Shown here: piece by piece, positions 26,013-35,435 of the stretch
How positions within the stretch are numbered: position 1 is the stretch's first letter
How the letters are laid out: every line of letters begins with the position of its first letter
From: Betaproteobacteria bacterium
GTDB lineage: Bacteria; Pseudomonadota; Gammaproteobacteria; Burkholderiales; SG8-41
DNA length: 64,000 nucleotides
Direction: 5' to 3'
NCBI GenBank assembly: GCA_021730905.1
Contig: JAKFYK010000056.1
Location: 1-64,000, forward strand
Notes under the pieces: generated by a model
What the model saw: only the letters and a program-made list of their open reading frames with translations
Told to the model about the DNA's origin: nothing
The model's database searches: none
Translations under genes and position numbers: made by a program

Positions 26013-29000
26013 ATGCATCACCCATCCGCCTACGCCGAGTTGCATTGCCTTTCCAACTTCACGTTTCTACGCGGCGCTTCACATCCCGGTGAATTGGTTG
26101 CACGCGCCCATGCGCTGGGTTACACCGCGCTCGCTATCACCGACGAATGTTCGGTTGCCGGCACGGCGCGCGCTCATGAAGCAATCAAAGCACTACCAGC
26201 CGGATCAGCATTCAGACTCATCATCGGCACCGAAATAACGCTGGAAGATCAGCTCAAGCTGGTTTTGCTGGCCACCGACAAAACCGGCTACGGCCATCTC
26301 TGCGCCCTGATCACCCGCGGCCGCAGGCGCGCACCCAAGGGCTGTTATCGACTGACGCGCAACGACCTCGACGATGGCGTGTCGGGTTGCCTTGCCCTGC
26401 TGATACCCGGCGTGCAGACCAATCCGGATGAAGCGAGCTTCATCGCCGGTTGTTTTCCCGGCCGCGCATGGATCGCAACAGAACGCTTCAACGGACCGAA
26501 TGACTGCTCGCGGCTTGAGCAACTGGCCGAACTTGGCAGGCATTCGGGTTTGCCGCTCGTGGCAGCAGGCGACGTCCACATGCACGTGCGCTCGCGCAAG
26601 CCCCTGCAGGATGTGTTGACTGCCATTCGCCTCGGCACTTCCGTGCAGCAGGCCGGCTACGCGCTGCATCCCAATGCCGAGCGGCACCTGCGGCACCGGC
26701 TGCGTCTGGCGCGGCTGTATCCACCCGAACTGCTGGCAGAAACCCTGAAAATCGCCGCACGCTGTGATTTCGATCTCGGCAGCCTGCGCTATGAGTATCC
26801 CGACGAAATCGTTCCGCCGCGGCACACGCCGGCAACGTACCTGCGCGAGCTGACCGAAGCAGGATTGCGCAACCGATATCCGCAGGGCGCGCCGCAAGCC
26901 GTGCTGCATCAGGCCGAGAAAGAACTCGCGCTGGTTGCCGAAAAAAAATATGAGCCTTTTTTTCTGACGGTGTACGACATTGTGAAGTTCGCCCGTGGCG
27001 AGGGCATTCTGTGCCAGGGCCGCGGTTCCGCAGCCAATTCCACGGTGTGCTACGCGCTCGGCATCACCGAAGTGGATCCATCACGCATGAATATGTTGTT
27101 CGAACGATTTCTATCAAGGGAGAGGAACGAGCCGCCGGACATCGATGTCGATTTCGAGCACCAGCGGCGCGAGGAAGTCATTCAGTACATTTACCGCAAG
27201 TACGGGCGCGACCGCGCCGCCATCGCCGCCACACTGATCACCTATAAACCTCGCAGTGCCGTGCGCGACGTCGGCAAGGCGCTGGGCATGGAACCGGCGC
27301 TGCTGGACCGTATAACTCAGTCACTGGCTTGGTGGGACGACCGCCCCGCTTTGACGCAGCGCCTGCGTGAATCCGGCTTCGATCCCGCCAGCCTGATCAT
27401 TACTCAACTATTTTATTTAATTGAAGTTTTAATTGGATTCCCACGCCATCTGTCACAGCATGTCGGCGGTTTTGTGATTTCGCGCGGCCCGCTGTCGCAT
27501 CTGGTGCCGATTGAAAATGCATCGATGCCGGAGCGCAGCGTAATCCAGTGGGACAAGGACGATCTGGAGTCCCTGGGACTGCTCAAGGTTGACGTGCTGT
27601 CGCTGGGCATGCTGACGGCAATCCGGCGCGCGCTGCAACTGGTTGCACCCAATCGCCCGCCGCCTGCCGCGATGAAGGAAATACTCGATGGCGGCGACGA
27701 TCCCGCGGTATACGAAATGATCCGCAAAGCCGATACCATCGGCGTGTTCCAGATCGAGTCGCGCGCGCAGATGTCCATGCTGCCGCGGCTCAAGCCCTGC
27801 AATTTTTACGATCTCGTGGTCCAGATCGCCATCGTGCGGCCGGGTCCGATACAGGGCGACATGGTGCATCCCTATCTGCAAAGGCGCGCCATGAATTCCG
27901 GAGACATCGTGTACGAAAACGAAAAGCTGCGTCCCGTTCTCGAACGCACGCTGGGCGTTCCCATCTTTCAGGAGCAGGTCATGCATCTGGCCATGGTCGC
28001 GGCCGGCTTCACGCCGGATCAGGCAGACGGACTGAGACGGTCGATGGCTGCATGGCGGCGCAAAGGCAACCTGGAAAAATATGAGGACATGCTCAGGGCG
28101 GGTATGAAGAAGAACCATTACTCCGAAGAGTTTATTGACCGGGTGTGCAAGCAAACGCGGGGCTTTGGCGAGTACGGCTTTCCTGAATCGCATTCGGCCA
28201 GCTTTGCCCTGCTGGCCTATGTGTCTTCCTGGCTCAAGCATTACCATCCGGCCGCGTTTTTGGCGGCCCTGCTCAACAGCCAGCCCATGGGATTTTATTC
28301 CGCTTCGCAACTGGTGCAGGATGCACGCCGCCATCATGTCGAAGTCTTGCCGGCCGATGCGACTGTCAGCGCATGGGAATGCACGCTGGAAGCCCAGGCA
28401 ACAGTGCGGCTGGGATTGCTGATGATCAAGGGCCTTTCGCAAGCCTGCGCGGAGCGCATTGTGGCTGCACGCTCGCAACAACCGTGGATTGATGTCAATG
28501 ATCTTACGCAGCGCGCCATGCTCAATCGGCGCGAATTGCAATGTCTCGCTGCTGCCGGCGCGTTGGCCGCACTCGCTGGCCACCGGCGCAATGCCTACTG
28601 GCTTGCCGCAGGCATTGAAACCCTGCCGCAACTTTTGCAGAACGCGCCGATACACGAAGCCCTGCCGCAACTGCCCGCGCCCGGCGAAGGTCAGGACATC
28701 ATTGCCGATTACGCCAGCACCGGGCTCACACTGGGGCGCCATCCGCTGGCACTGTTGCGCCCGCGCCTCACACGCATGAAATGCGTCGCCGCCGCCAAAC
28801 TCGCGCAACTCGCCGACGGCGATATCGTGTGCGCGGCCGGCATTGTCACCTGTCGCCAGCGCCCCGGCACCGCAAGCGGGGTGGTATTCGTCACGCTGGA
28901 AGACGAAACCGGCTACGTCAATGTCGTCGTGTGGAGAAAACTCGTCGAAAGACAGCGGCGCGAGTTGCTCGGCTCACGGCTGCTGGGCGTCGAAGGAAAA

Positions 29001-29102
29001 CTGCAACGCGAAGGCGATGTAATTCATCTGGTCGCGCGGCGGCTGACCGATCACACCCGCTTGCTGGGTACGCTGGCGACCGCATCACGGGATTTTCATT
29101 AA
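26013..29102 (+). CDS. dnaE2: Error-prone DNA polymerase DnaE2 (ImuC)
   Basis: 1029-aa C-family polymerase performing translesion synthesis with ImuA/B. PHP domain at the N-terminus (YAELHCLSNFTFLRGASHP), catalytic palm aspartates in NEPPDIDVDFEHQRREEVIQ, then helix-hairpin-helix and a C-terminal OB fold (DGDIVCAAGIVTCRQRPGT...VFVTLEDETGYVNVVVW). Length is typical of DnaE2 rather than replicative DnaE1. It is the last gene of the SOS cluster. Confidence 0.95.
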   Translation: MHHPSAYAELHCLSNFTFLRGASHPGELVARAHALGYTALAITDECSVAGTARAHEAIKALPAGSAFRLIIGTEITLEDQLKLVLLATDKTGYGHLCALITRGRRRAPKGCYRLTRNDLDDGVSGCLALLIPGVQTNPDEASFIAGCFPGRAWIATERFNGPNDCSRLEQLAELGRHSGLPLVAAGDVHMHVRSRKPLQDVLTAIRLGTSVQQAGYALHPNAERHLRHRLRLARLYPPELLAETLKIAARCDFDLGSLRYEYPDEIVPPRHTPATYLRELTEAGLRNRYPQGAPQAVLHQAEKELALVAEKKYEPFFLTVYDIVKFARGEGILCQGRGSAANSTVCYALGITEVDPSRMNMLFERFLSRERNEPPDIDVDFEHQRREEVIQYIYRKYGRDRAAIAATLITYKPRSAVRDVGKALGMEPALLDRITQSLAWWDDRPALTQRLRESGFDPASLIITQLFYLIEVLIGFPRHLSQHVGGFVISRGPLSHLVPIENASMPERSVIQWDKDDLESLGLLKVDVLSLGMLTAIRRALQLVAPNRPPPAAMKEILDGGDDPAVYEMIRKADTIGVFQIESRAQMSMLPRLKPCNFYDLVVQIAIVRPGPIQGDMVHPYLQRRAMNSGDIVYENEKLRPVLERTLGVPIFQEQVMHLAMVAAGFTPDQADGLRRSMAAWRRKGNLEKYEDMLRAGMKKNHYSEEFIDRVCKQTRGFGEYGFPESHSASFALLAYVSSWLKHYHPAAFLAALLNSQPMGFYSASQLVQDARRHHVEVLPADATVSAWECTLEAQATVRLGLLMIKGLSQACAERIVAARSQQPWIDVNDLTQRAMLNRRELQCLAAAGALAALAGHRRNAYWLAAGIETLPQLLQNAPIHEALPQLPAPGEGQDIIADYASTGLTLGRHPLALLRPRLTRMKCVAAAKLAQLADGDIVCAAGIVTCRQRPGTASGVVFVTLEDETGYVNVVVWRKLVERQRRELLGSRLLGVEGKLQREGDVIHLVARRLTDHTRLLGTLATASRDFH

Positions 29103-29230
29103 ACAGCACACCCTGCCAAATCAATTCGCGAGGGCGGCATCAAAGTGGATTAGGTTTTTTGCTCGCTGGTATCGCCGTCCGCAAATCGGTGTAGGCTTAT
29201 GCGCGAAATATTCACGCCACGGGAGGCATT

Positions 29231-29689
29231 ATGATCACACGCATTGCAAAGATTCTATGCACGTCGATATTTGCCCTGATTGCTGCTGTGCCGGCTTGCG
29301 CCGCCGACATCAACCGCGAATGGGTGGATTTCACGCCGCCGTCGGAAATAAAATGGGTAAAAAACCCGAACGGCAACAATGAATCGGCGATTTTGTTCGG
29401 CGACCCCAGCAAACCAGGACCGTACGTCGCGCGCATCAAATGGTATCCGGGCAAGATGAGCCGGCCGCATTTCCATCAGCACGACCGGTTCTTTGTGGTG
29501 ATCTCGGGCTCATGGTGGATGGGCACCGGCGAAGTGTTCAATCCGGACAGCACCGTGCCGGCACCGGCAGGCAGCTACGTCATCCATCGCGCCAAGGGCA
29601 TTCACTACGACGGCGCGAAAGATCAGGAAACCATCATACAGGTGTGGGGCATGGGGCCGGGAACGTCCACACCCGCCGAGAAGAAGTAA
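29231..29689 (+). CDS. Exported cupin-domain protein
   Basis: 152 aa with a signal peptide (IAKILCTSIFALIAAVPACAA). The mature part has one cupin barrel with PHFHQHDRFFVVISGSWWMGTG and a second motif PAGSYVIHRAKGIHYD, giving candidate His ligands for a metal. Such small exported cupins are often of unknown function. It is followed by a perfect hairpin before the convergent Rieske gene. Confidence 0.8.
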   Translation: MITRIAKILCTSIFALIAAVPACAADINREWVDFTPPSEIKWVKNPNGNNESAILFGDPSKPGPYVARIKWYPGKMSRPHFHQHDRFFVVISGSWWMGTGEVFNPDSTVPAPAGSYVIHRAKGIHYDGAKDQETIIQVWGMGPGTSTPAEKK

Positions 29690-29699
29690 TTACGGCCAC

Positions 29700-29719
29700 C
29701 GTCCGCCGAACGGCGGACG
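29700..29719. terminator. Hairpin between convergent cupin and Rieske genes
   Basis: CGTCCGCCG / CGGCGGACG forms a 9-bp perfect stem with a two-base centre, placed 10 bp after the cupin stop and a few bases before the Rieske stop. No long T-run follows, so it may be a transcript-stabilising end or a weak terminator. Confidence 0.5.
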
Positions 29720-29723
29720 CGCT

Positions 29724-30092
29724 CTACAGCGTAACGACGACGTTGCCGTTCTCGACGGCGGCGGGATACATCAGCAGTTTGGTGGGCCGGCCCGCGCGTA
29801 TCAGTTCGTCGCCGGTCAACAGATCGAATTCGAAGCCGTGCCACGGACAAGCGAGGACTTCGCCGTCGCGGCCGTAGATTAATTCGCCCACAGCGCTGGG
29901 CAACGTAGTACCGCCGATCGTACCTCTGCACACCGGCGCCCCCTTGTGCGGGCACACGTTGCGCACGGCGCGAAACTCGCCGTTTTTCAGCTGCGTGATG
30001 CCGATCTCGCGGCCGTCGATGTCGATGATCTTGAATTTCCCGATGGGGAAGTCGGAGACAGGTCCGGCGGTGATTTGTTTTTTTTCTGCCAT
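29724..30092 (-). CDS. Rieske [2Fe-2S] protein
   Basis: 122-aa soluble Rieske domain. Ligands are in CPHKGAP and CPWHGFEFD, with a longer than usual loop between them (GGTTLPSAVGELIYGRDGE). No signal peptide or oxygenase domain is present, so it is an electron-transfer partner rather than a complete oxygenase. It lies downstream of an amidohydrolase gene on the same strand, 149 bp away with a hairpin between. Confidence 0.88.
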   Translation of the reverse strand: MAEKKQITAGPVSDFPIGKFKIIDIDGREIGITQLKNGEFRAVRNVCPHKGAPVCRGTIGGTTLPSAVGELIYGRDGEVLACPWHGFEFDLLTGDELIRAGRPTKLLMYPAAVENGNVVVTL

Positions 30093-30146
30093 GATTTAAA
30101 ACTGATTCAAAAGAGGTCAGCGCATTGTGGCTTCGACCGCTGCGCT

Positions 30147-30169
30147 TAACATTCGCTGCGCGAATGTTA
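30147..30169. repeat. 9-bp inverted repeat between amidohydrolase and Rieske genes
   Basis: TAACATTCG and CGAATGTTA around a five-base loop form a perfect hairpin in the gap of two same-strand genes. No T-run follows. It may be an RNA-processing site or an operator. Confidence 0.5.
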
Positions 30170-30241
30170 GCCTTCGCCGTAACGCCCTGACGCGGTGTTG
30201 TAAATAATGCAGCCTTTCAATCTTGGGTGGGCCGACTGTCG

Positions 30242-31357
30242 CTATCGCATCCTGAATGTTGTCAGGGCGTTATCCCAAAATATCTTCTGGCGCTCGGCCA
30301 TCGGCAGTCCGCGCAGCGATTGGCCCGGCATGTCATTATCCCAGTGTGGATAATCGGTGCTGAAGCACAACTGGTCGTAGCCCATGATCTCGATCAGCTT
30401 GTCGAGGTCTTTCGGATTCTGCGGCTCGTCGATAGGCTGCGTGCTGAAGCGGATGTGCTTGTGCACGTATTCCACCGGTGATTTTTTTACCCACGGCACT
30501 TCGTGGCGCAGTTGCCGCCAGGTGCGGTCCATGCGCCACAGCAACGGCAGCAGCCATAAAAATCCATATTCGACAAAAATCACCTTGAGATCCGGAAACT
30601 TCTCGAATACGCCGCTGAATACCAGGCTGTTCACGCTGGATTCGCCGGCCTGATTGAGCGTAACGTAACGCTCGACATACGAATCGGGGATGCCGCCGGC
30701 TGAAATCGGCGGACCATAAAAAATGCTGTCCGGCCCGGTCACATGCACCAGTATCGGCAATTGCATTTCCTGCGCCGCTTCGTAAATCGGCCACCAGTAG
30801 CGGTTGCCCATCAGAATATTCAGCAGCGGCAGCGACACCGCGACGATTTGCGGATGTTTGCCGATGCGGCGAATCTCTGCTGCGCTGGCCTGCGGATCCT
30901 GCGACGGCACCGACATTGCGAACTTGAGCCGGCTATCCACCGTCAACCATTGATCAATCAGGTAATCATTGAACGCCGCGCACAGCACGATTGATTCATC
31001 GGTGCCCGCCAGCGTGCTGCACAGTGCGCCGGTTTGCAGGCAGTTGAGCACCGCGTGTTCGATTTTGTTTTTGACCAGCAGATCCTGCACCAGAAAATGT
31101 GGATCGGAACCGGAAACACCGCCGCATGGTGGCCGCGCATCTTCGCGATTCACCGTGCCGTTCGGATGCAGATACTTAAGCGAGCGCGCTTCGGCATTGA
31201 CCACGGCACGTTTGCGCGTGAAACGCTGTTGCCACGCTTCGGGCATGTACGGAAAAACGCTCCTGATGCCGTCCTTCACATAAGGATGCACATCGCAATC
31301 GACAACCTTGAATGCACTTTGCTGACCAGTGGTGGCCTGCTTCTCCGGCATATCCAT
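30242..31357 (-). CDS. Amidohydrolase-2 family metal hydrolase/decarboxylase
   Basis: 371-aa TIM-barrel protein of the amidohydrolase-2 (ACMSD-like) family. It has DCDVHPYV (metal-binding D-x-H), PILVHVTGPDS, FVEYGFLWLLPLLWRMD and STDYPHWDND near the C-terminus. Such proteins often decarboxylate aromatic acids or hydrolyse lactones. The ATG at 31357 has AGGAG eight bases upstream. It faces the MmgE/PrpD gene across a 214-bp divergent region. The downstream Rieske protein suggests aromatic or heterocyclic degradation. Confidence 0.85.
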   Translation of the reverse strand: MDMPEKQATTGQQSAFKVVDCDVHPYVKDGIRSVFPYMPEAWQQRFTRKRAVVNAEARSLKYLHPNGTVNREDARPPCGGVSGSDPHFLVQDLLVKNKIEHAVLNCLQTGALCSTLAGTDESIVLCAAFNDYLIDQWLTVDSRLKFAMSVPSQDPQASAAEIRRIGKHPQIVAVSLPLLNILMGNRYWWPIYEAAQEMQLPILVHVTGPDSIFYGPPISAGGIPDSYVERYVTLNQAGESSVNSLVFSGVFEKFPDLKVIFVEYGFLWLLPLLWRMDRTWRQLRHEVPWVKKSPVEYVHKHIRFSTQPIDEPQNPKDLDKLIEIMGYDQLCFSTDYPHWDNDMPGQSLRGLPMAERQKIFWDNALTTFRMR

Positions 31358-31571
31358 GGACTGACTCCTGCGATGACTGGTTAACATATGAATTATAAGC
31401 CCGCAGCAGCATTCGGCCAACGCTGAAAGTTCACATGTCGCGTGCAAATACCCATGATAAACAACAGCATAAGAAATCCCTGCAAATTCTCTGGGTTGCT
31501 GTTGAACGCCAACTCACGGTAGAGTCTGCCACTCTATTCGCCGGTCAAGTCGTCATTTCTGGAGCACACCC

Positions 31572-33002
31572 ATGAGCGTTCAACCCCTGCACACGCCAGA
31601 AGCCGTCGCGCAGCCTGCGCAAAACCTGTCGGTCTCGCAGCTGATTGCCGACTTCGCCGCTAACCTGACTTACAAAGCCATTCCCAAAGCGACGCGCGAG
31701 AACGCGAAATATCATGTACTTGATGTGGTCGGCACCGCGCTTGCCGCCACGCGTTTTGATTTCGCGCAGCACGCGTTGTCGGGACTGCTCGGTATCGCCG
31801 AAGGCGGCAAAAATTCAGTCATCGGCATGGGCGTAAAACTTCCGCTGCGCGATGCGGTGTTGCTCAATGGCATCCTCGCGCACGGTCTTGATTACGATGA
31901 CACCCATCCAGGCGCCATCGTGCATCCGAGCGGCAGCGCGTTCCCATGTTCGCTCGGCGTGGGCGAACATATCGATGCCTCCGGCAAGGATGTGCTCACC
32001 GCCTACGTGCTCGGCGTCGAAATCGCAACGCGCGTGGGCATCGCCGCCCATGGCCTGATGCACGCGATGGGTTATCACACCACCGGCATCGCAGGTCATT
32101 TTGGCTGCGCGGTGGCGGCAGGCAAGTTATTTAATCTCAGCGCACAAAAACTCGCACTGGCACAGGGATTAGCTGGCAGCACGTCATCGGCCGTGTCGGA
32201 GCATCGCGCCGACGGCGCGTGGAACAAACGCATGCACCCGGGCTGGGCTGCGGTGGGTGGGATCACGGCGGCATCATTGGCGCGCGGCGGCTTTGTCGGC
32301 ACGCGGCGCATTTATGAAGGCCCGGATGGGTTGTTTCGCTCGCATACCGGCGGCAAACTTGCCGAAGTCGATCTTGCATCGATGACCGGCGGCCTCGGCG
32401 ACAAGTGGTATCTCGACGAGGTGGCGATCAAGCCCTATCCGATCTGCCATCTGCTGCACGCGTGCGCGGACTCGGCACTGGCGTTGAAACGCAAGCACAA
32501 TTTAAGACCGCAGGATATCGTTAAGGTGCGCGCACTGTTGCACCCCGATACCTTCCATTATGTTTGTGAGCCGGCGGAAATGCGCCGCAAGCCGGTATCG
32601 GATTACATGGCGAAGTTCAGCGTGCAGTTCGTGGTGGCAGCGTGTTTCGTGCGCGGCAAATTCGGCTTTGCAGAACTGGAAGCCGACGCGCTCAACGATG
32701 CGGAAATCCTCGCGCTGGCACAGCGTGTATCGCACGACACCGATCCGGAATCGCAGTTTCCGAAATATTTTTCCGGCGGCGTGGTCGTCACCACCCGCGA
32801 CGGCCGTGATCTGGTGCACATGGAAAAAATCAATCGCGGCGCCGGCGAACGCGCGCTGACCGGCGACGAAATCGCCGCCAAATTCATGGAGAACGCCGAA
32901 CTGGCGATTTCACACCCGCGCGCCGAGCGCATTCGCGATGCCGTGCTCGACATCGAAAAATTTTCCGCGCGCGAACTCGGTCATCTGCTCGCCGGGCAAT
33001 AG
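31572..33002 (+). CDS. MmgE/PrpD family protein
   Basis: 476-aa member of the 2-methylcitrate dehydratase-like superfamily. The hallmark is GILAHGLDYDDTHPGAIVHPSG (here split: GLDYDDTHPGAIVHPSG), followed by GVEIATRVG, GYHTTGIAGHFG and KPYPICHLLHACAD. Many members near Bug proteins are not methylcitrate dehydratases and have unassigned substrates. GGAG lies eight bases before the ATG. The Bug gene follows 58 bp later. Confidence 0.9.
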   Translation: MSVQPLHTPEAVAQPAQNLSVSQLIADFAANLTYKAIPKATRENAKYHVLDVVGTALAATRFDFAQHALSGLLGIAEGGKNSVIGMGVKLPLRDAVLLNGILAHGLDYDDTHPGAIVHPSGSAFPCSLGVGEHIDASGKDVLTAYVLGVEIATRVGIAAHGLMHAMGYHTTGIAGHFGCAVAAGKLFNLSAQKLALAQGLAGSTSSAVSEHRADGAWNKRMHPGWAAVGGITAASLARGGFVGTRRIYEGPDGLFRSHTGGKLAEVDLASMTGGLGDKWYLDEVAIKPYPICHLLHACADSALALKRKHNLRPQDIVKVRALLHPDTFHYVCEPAEMRRKPVSDYMAKFSVQFVVAACFVRGKFGFAELEADALNDAEILALAQRVSHDTDPESQFPKYFSGGVVVTTRDGRDLVHMEKINRGAGERALTGDEIAAKFMENAELAISHPRAERIRDAVLDIEKFSARELGHLLAGQ

Positions 33003-33060
33003 CATTTTGTGAGAGTGCTGGTGCGATCGGAGAATCATGTATTATTGCGAGGATAAAATA

Positions 33061-34026
33061 ATGAATAAAAACAAATACTTAACGTGTTTCACTACTATGG
33101 CTGCATGGTTTGCCACGACGCCTGCAATAGCCCAGCAGTACCCCACCAAGCCGGTGCGCCTAGTCGTTCCGTTTGCGCCCGGCGGCGGTACCGACACCCT
33201 CGCGCGCATGATCGCGCAGCGGCTCACCGACGTGTTCGGCCAACCGGTGGTCGTGGATAACCGCCCCGCCGTGGATGGCATCGTCGGCAGCGAAACCGTC
33301 GCCAAGGCCGCGCCTGACGGGTACACCCTGATACTGGTTTCGAGCAGCCACGCCATCAACCCGGCGCTGCGCAAGAGCCTGCCGTACGACACGCTGAAGG
33401 ATTTTGCACCGATCACGCAAACCGCCATTCAGCAATTGCTGCTGGTGACGCACCCCTCCGTGCCCGCCAAAAACGTGAAGGAATTGATCGCTGCGCTGAA
33501 AGCAGATTCGTCCAAATACAACTATGGCTCAAGCTCCAACGCCACTGCGCTGCCGATGGAACTGTTCAAATCGATGAGCGGCACGCAGGTGCAGCACATC
33601 CCATACAAAGGTACGGCGCCGATGATGAACGATCTGCTCGGCGGGCAAATACAGATGGGCATTTCCGGCGCCGTCGGCGCGATTCCGCATGTGAAAAGCG
33701 GCAGGCTGCGCGGCTTGGCGATCGGCGACTCCAAGCGCTCGGCCACACTGCCCGACATCCCGACCATCGCCGAATCCGGCGTGCCGGGTTATCAGGCATC
33801 GATCTGGACCGGCATGTTCGGCCCCGCGAAACTGCCGCGTGCAATGACCGACAAGTTGAATAAAGATGTCGTGCGCATCGTGCAGCAGCCCGACTTCAAG
33901 GCCAAAATGAATCAGATGGGTTCCGAAACTGTGGGCAGCACGCCCGAAGAATGGGGAAAATTCATCGAAGCCGAAATCGTCAAATGGGCGAAAATCGCAA
34001 AGCTCGCCGGGCTCAAGCCGGAGTAG
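33061..34026 (+). CDS. Bug/TctC family periplasmic solute-binding protein
   Basis: 321 aa with a signal peptide (LTCFTTMAAWFATTPAIAQ) and the family signature PTKPVRLVVPFAPGGGTDTLARMIAQ, VVVDNRPAVDGIVGSE, HIPYKGTAPMMNDLLGGQIQ. Family members bind carboxylates or other small organics. The start at 33061 has GAGG upstream; an ATG 24 bases earlier is less likely. The first codons coincide with the AAACAAATACTTA element, which encodes residues 3-7 of the signal peptide. Confidence 0.93.
   Translation: MNKNKYLTCFTTMAAWFATTPAIAQQYPTKPVRLVVPFAPGGGTDTLARMIAQRLTDVFGQPVVVDNRPAVDGIVGSETVAKAAPDGYTLILVSSSHAINPALRKSLPYDTLKDFAPITQTAIQQLLLVTHPSVPAKNVKELIAALKADSSKYNYGSSSNATALPMELFKSMSGTQVQHIPYKGTAPMMNDLLGGQIQMGISGAVGAIPHVKSGRLRGLAIGDSKRSATLPDIPTIAESGVPGYQASIWTGMFGPAKLPRAMTDKLNKDVVRIVQQPDFKAKMNQMGSETVGSTPEEWGKFIEAEIVKWAKIAKLAGLKPE
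33069..33081 (+). repeat. AAACAAATACTTA element, exact copy, inside a signal-peptide start
   Basis: The core begins eight bases into the coding region (ATGAATAA then the core). The AT-rich tract therefore includes the start codon. Confidence 0.8.
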
Positions 34027-34056
34027 CTGTCCACGCCAGAGCGCGCGCAGCGGCTG

Positions 34057-34079
34057 GAACTCATTTCATAAATGAGTTC
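34057..34079. terminator. 10-bp perfect hairpin between convergent genes
   Basis: GAACTCATTT / AAATGAGTTC with loop CAT ends on the first base of the minus gene's stop triplet. It fits a shared bidirectional end structure for the Bug gene and the exported hypothetical, though the flanking T-runs are short. Confidence 0.55.
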
Positions 34080-34510
34080 TAGTCTGCCACGCTGAAGCGG
34101 ACTAAGCCCGCAGCCTTATCGTTGATGAACAGATCCACGCGGTAGTCGCCGACAGGCCATCCCTTGGTGGGCCGGCTCATCGTAAACGTGACAGTGTTGA
34201 TCAACGGCCCCTTGGTCAACTCGTAACTATCGATCCGGTAATTGGGTGGCGCCACCTTGGTCTTTTCAGCGATCCAGGCGGCCTTGAGTTTCGCACCATT
34301 CGGCACATCCGTAATCTTGGATACCAGAACAAGCTGTGCCGTATCCTTGCTGAACTTGTTTTTGGCCGCACCACCCTTGGTATCGGAAAGCACGGGATTC
34401 TCATAGCGCGCCTCGCCTGCCCAAACCGGTATGGTCATCAGCATGCCAGTCACGCCCGCAGCTGCGGCAAGCATCACCCGTCCAATCCAGTACCTGTTCC
34501 GAATGGTCAT
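34079..34510 (-). CDS. Exported hypothetical protein
   Basis: 143 aa. Signal peptide at about residues 1-31 (VMLAAAAGVTGMLMTIPVWAG). The mature part looks beta-rich: TAQLVLVSKITDVPNGAKLKAAWIAE, NTVTFTMSRPTKGWPVGDYRVDLFINDKAAG, reminiscent of an Ig-like fold in which a ligand is presented at the end of strands. No family recognised with confidence. Stands alone between two plus-strand genes. Confidence 0.65.
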   Translation of the reverse strand: MTIRNRYWIGRVMLAAAAGVTGMLMTIPVWAGEARYENPVLSDTKGGAAKNKFSKDTAQLVLVSKITDVPNGAKLKAAWIAEKTKVAPPNYRIDSYELTKGPLINTVTFTMSRPTKGWPVGDYRVDLFINDKAAGLVRFSVAD

Positions 34511-34701
34511 GACTAAAACTCCTTTTATCCATGAGTGCTGTTAGTCAGCGTCTGTCACTGTAACCCTTTTAGGGCCTCAGTCAACTTGACGCAATAATTT
34601 AATCTGTTACCGCCCGCCTGGACCCTGCAATTCGCCACACGGATACGTACCGATCTCCTGCGCTGGCAAAAAGTTATTCGCGATGGCAATATCAGAACGG
34701 A

Positions 34702-35127
34702 ATGACCGCTTCGATATCCATCCGCGTGACGATCGCCGCCCTGCTGCTGGGCGCGGCGCTGCAATTGACCGGCTGCGCCACTACAAGCGCCGATATCACG
34801 CCGGTGCGCAACGCATGGCTCGGCGCCAGCTATGAAGAAGTGGTGTCGCGTTGGGGCACGCCGGTACGCAGCACGTCGTTTGACGACGGCCGGCTCATTT
34901 ACACGTGGTTCTCCGAAGGCGCCGCGTCGCGCACTTCACTATGGCCGTCCATCGGCGTTTCCGCCGGCAGCGGCATGGGCGTGGGTATCGGCATCGGCGT
35001 CACCTCCAGCCCCAGCCGCGACGCCTATGTCACCTGCGAACGCACGCTGATATTTCGCGACGGGCGTGTTGTCGATCAATCGTGGTTCGGGCCGTCGGAT
35101 TTTTGCGGCACGTTTCGGCGAAATTGA
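34702..35127 (+). CDS. Lipoprotein, SmpA/OmlA-like
   Basis: 141-aa lipoprotein: lipobox LTGC at residues 23-26 (cleavage before the Cys), then a WLGASYEEVVSRWGTPVRST helix-strand module of the BamE/SmpA type, and YTWFSEG. A Gly-rich GSGMGVGIGIGV stretch follows. Likely anchored in the outer membrane. It differs from BamE itself by the glycine run and lack of partner genes. Confidence 0.75.
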   Translation: MTASISIRVTIAALLLGAALQLTGCATTSADITPVRNAWLGASYEEVVSRWGTPVRSTSFDDGRLIYTWFSEGAASRTSLWPSIGVSAGSGMGVGIGIGVTSSPSRDAYVTCERTLIFRDGRVVDQSWFGPSDFCGTFRRN

Positions 35128-35144
35128 CGAGGCGCTTGCCGCCG

Positions 35145-35181
35145 CAGCCCGAAACCCTAACGGAGCGCAGCGGATTCCGGG
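35145..35181. repeat. REP-like element
   Basis: GCAGCCCGAAACCC... and ...GCGCAGCGGATTCCGGG, same layout as the REP-like copy at 22465, with a slightly longer spacer. It stands right after the lipoprotein gene. Confidence 0.55.
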
Positions 35182-35258
35182 ATTAAATTTCCCGAAATGC
35201 ATTTCATTTCTTTGGGCTGCACTTGCTGACTTGTTGTTCAACATCACAGGAGCAATCG

Positions 35259-35435
35259 ATGCCACATTTCCCGGAACTGCTGCGCAATCTTCCAAAGTTC
35301 GACGGGCCTTTCGACGCTTTCAAATTGGCGGCAAAGGGCTGTGACGTATTGTTTGCCTCGTATCCTGCCGGCACCACCATCCCGCCGCATACGCATGAAA
35401 CGGAAACTTCCGAGATTGAGTTCTGGTTTGCCTGA
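35259..35435 (+). pseudogene. Internally deleted cupin gene
   Basis: The reading frame starts MPHFPELLRNLPKFDGPFD, then FASYPAGTTIPPHTHETE, the first cupin strand with metal-binding histidines, and ends TSEIEFWFA after only 58 residues. Full-length relatives are around 110 aa, with the metal-binding Glu/His region between these parts, and normally end with an IEFWF-like segment. The ends are therefore joined with about 45-50 residues missing, probably by in-frame deletion at the repeated ACGCATGAAACGGAAACTTC region. A non-functional remnant is the simplest view. Confidence 0.6.

Noticed and set aside
27405-27440. AT-rich patch within dnaE2 resembling the dispersed element
   Set aside because: It lacks the core (reads TTTTATTTAATTGAAG) and codes for a coherent part of the polymerase.
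27453-28808. 451-codon open frame antisense to dnaE2
   Set aside because: Shadow of dnaE2 in a GC-rich region; no start site and no recognisable domain.
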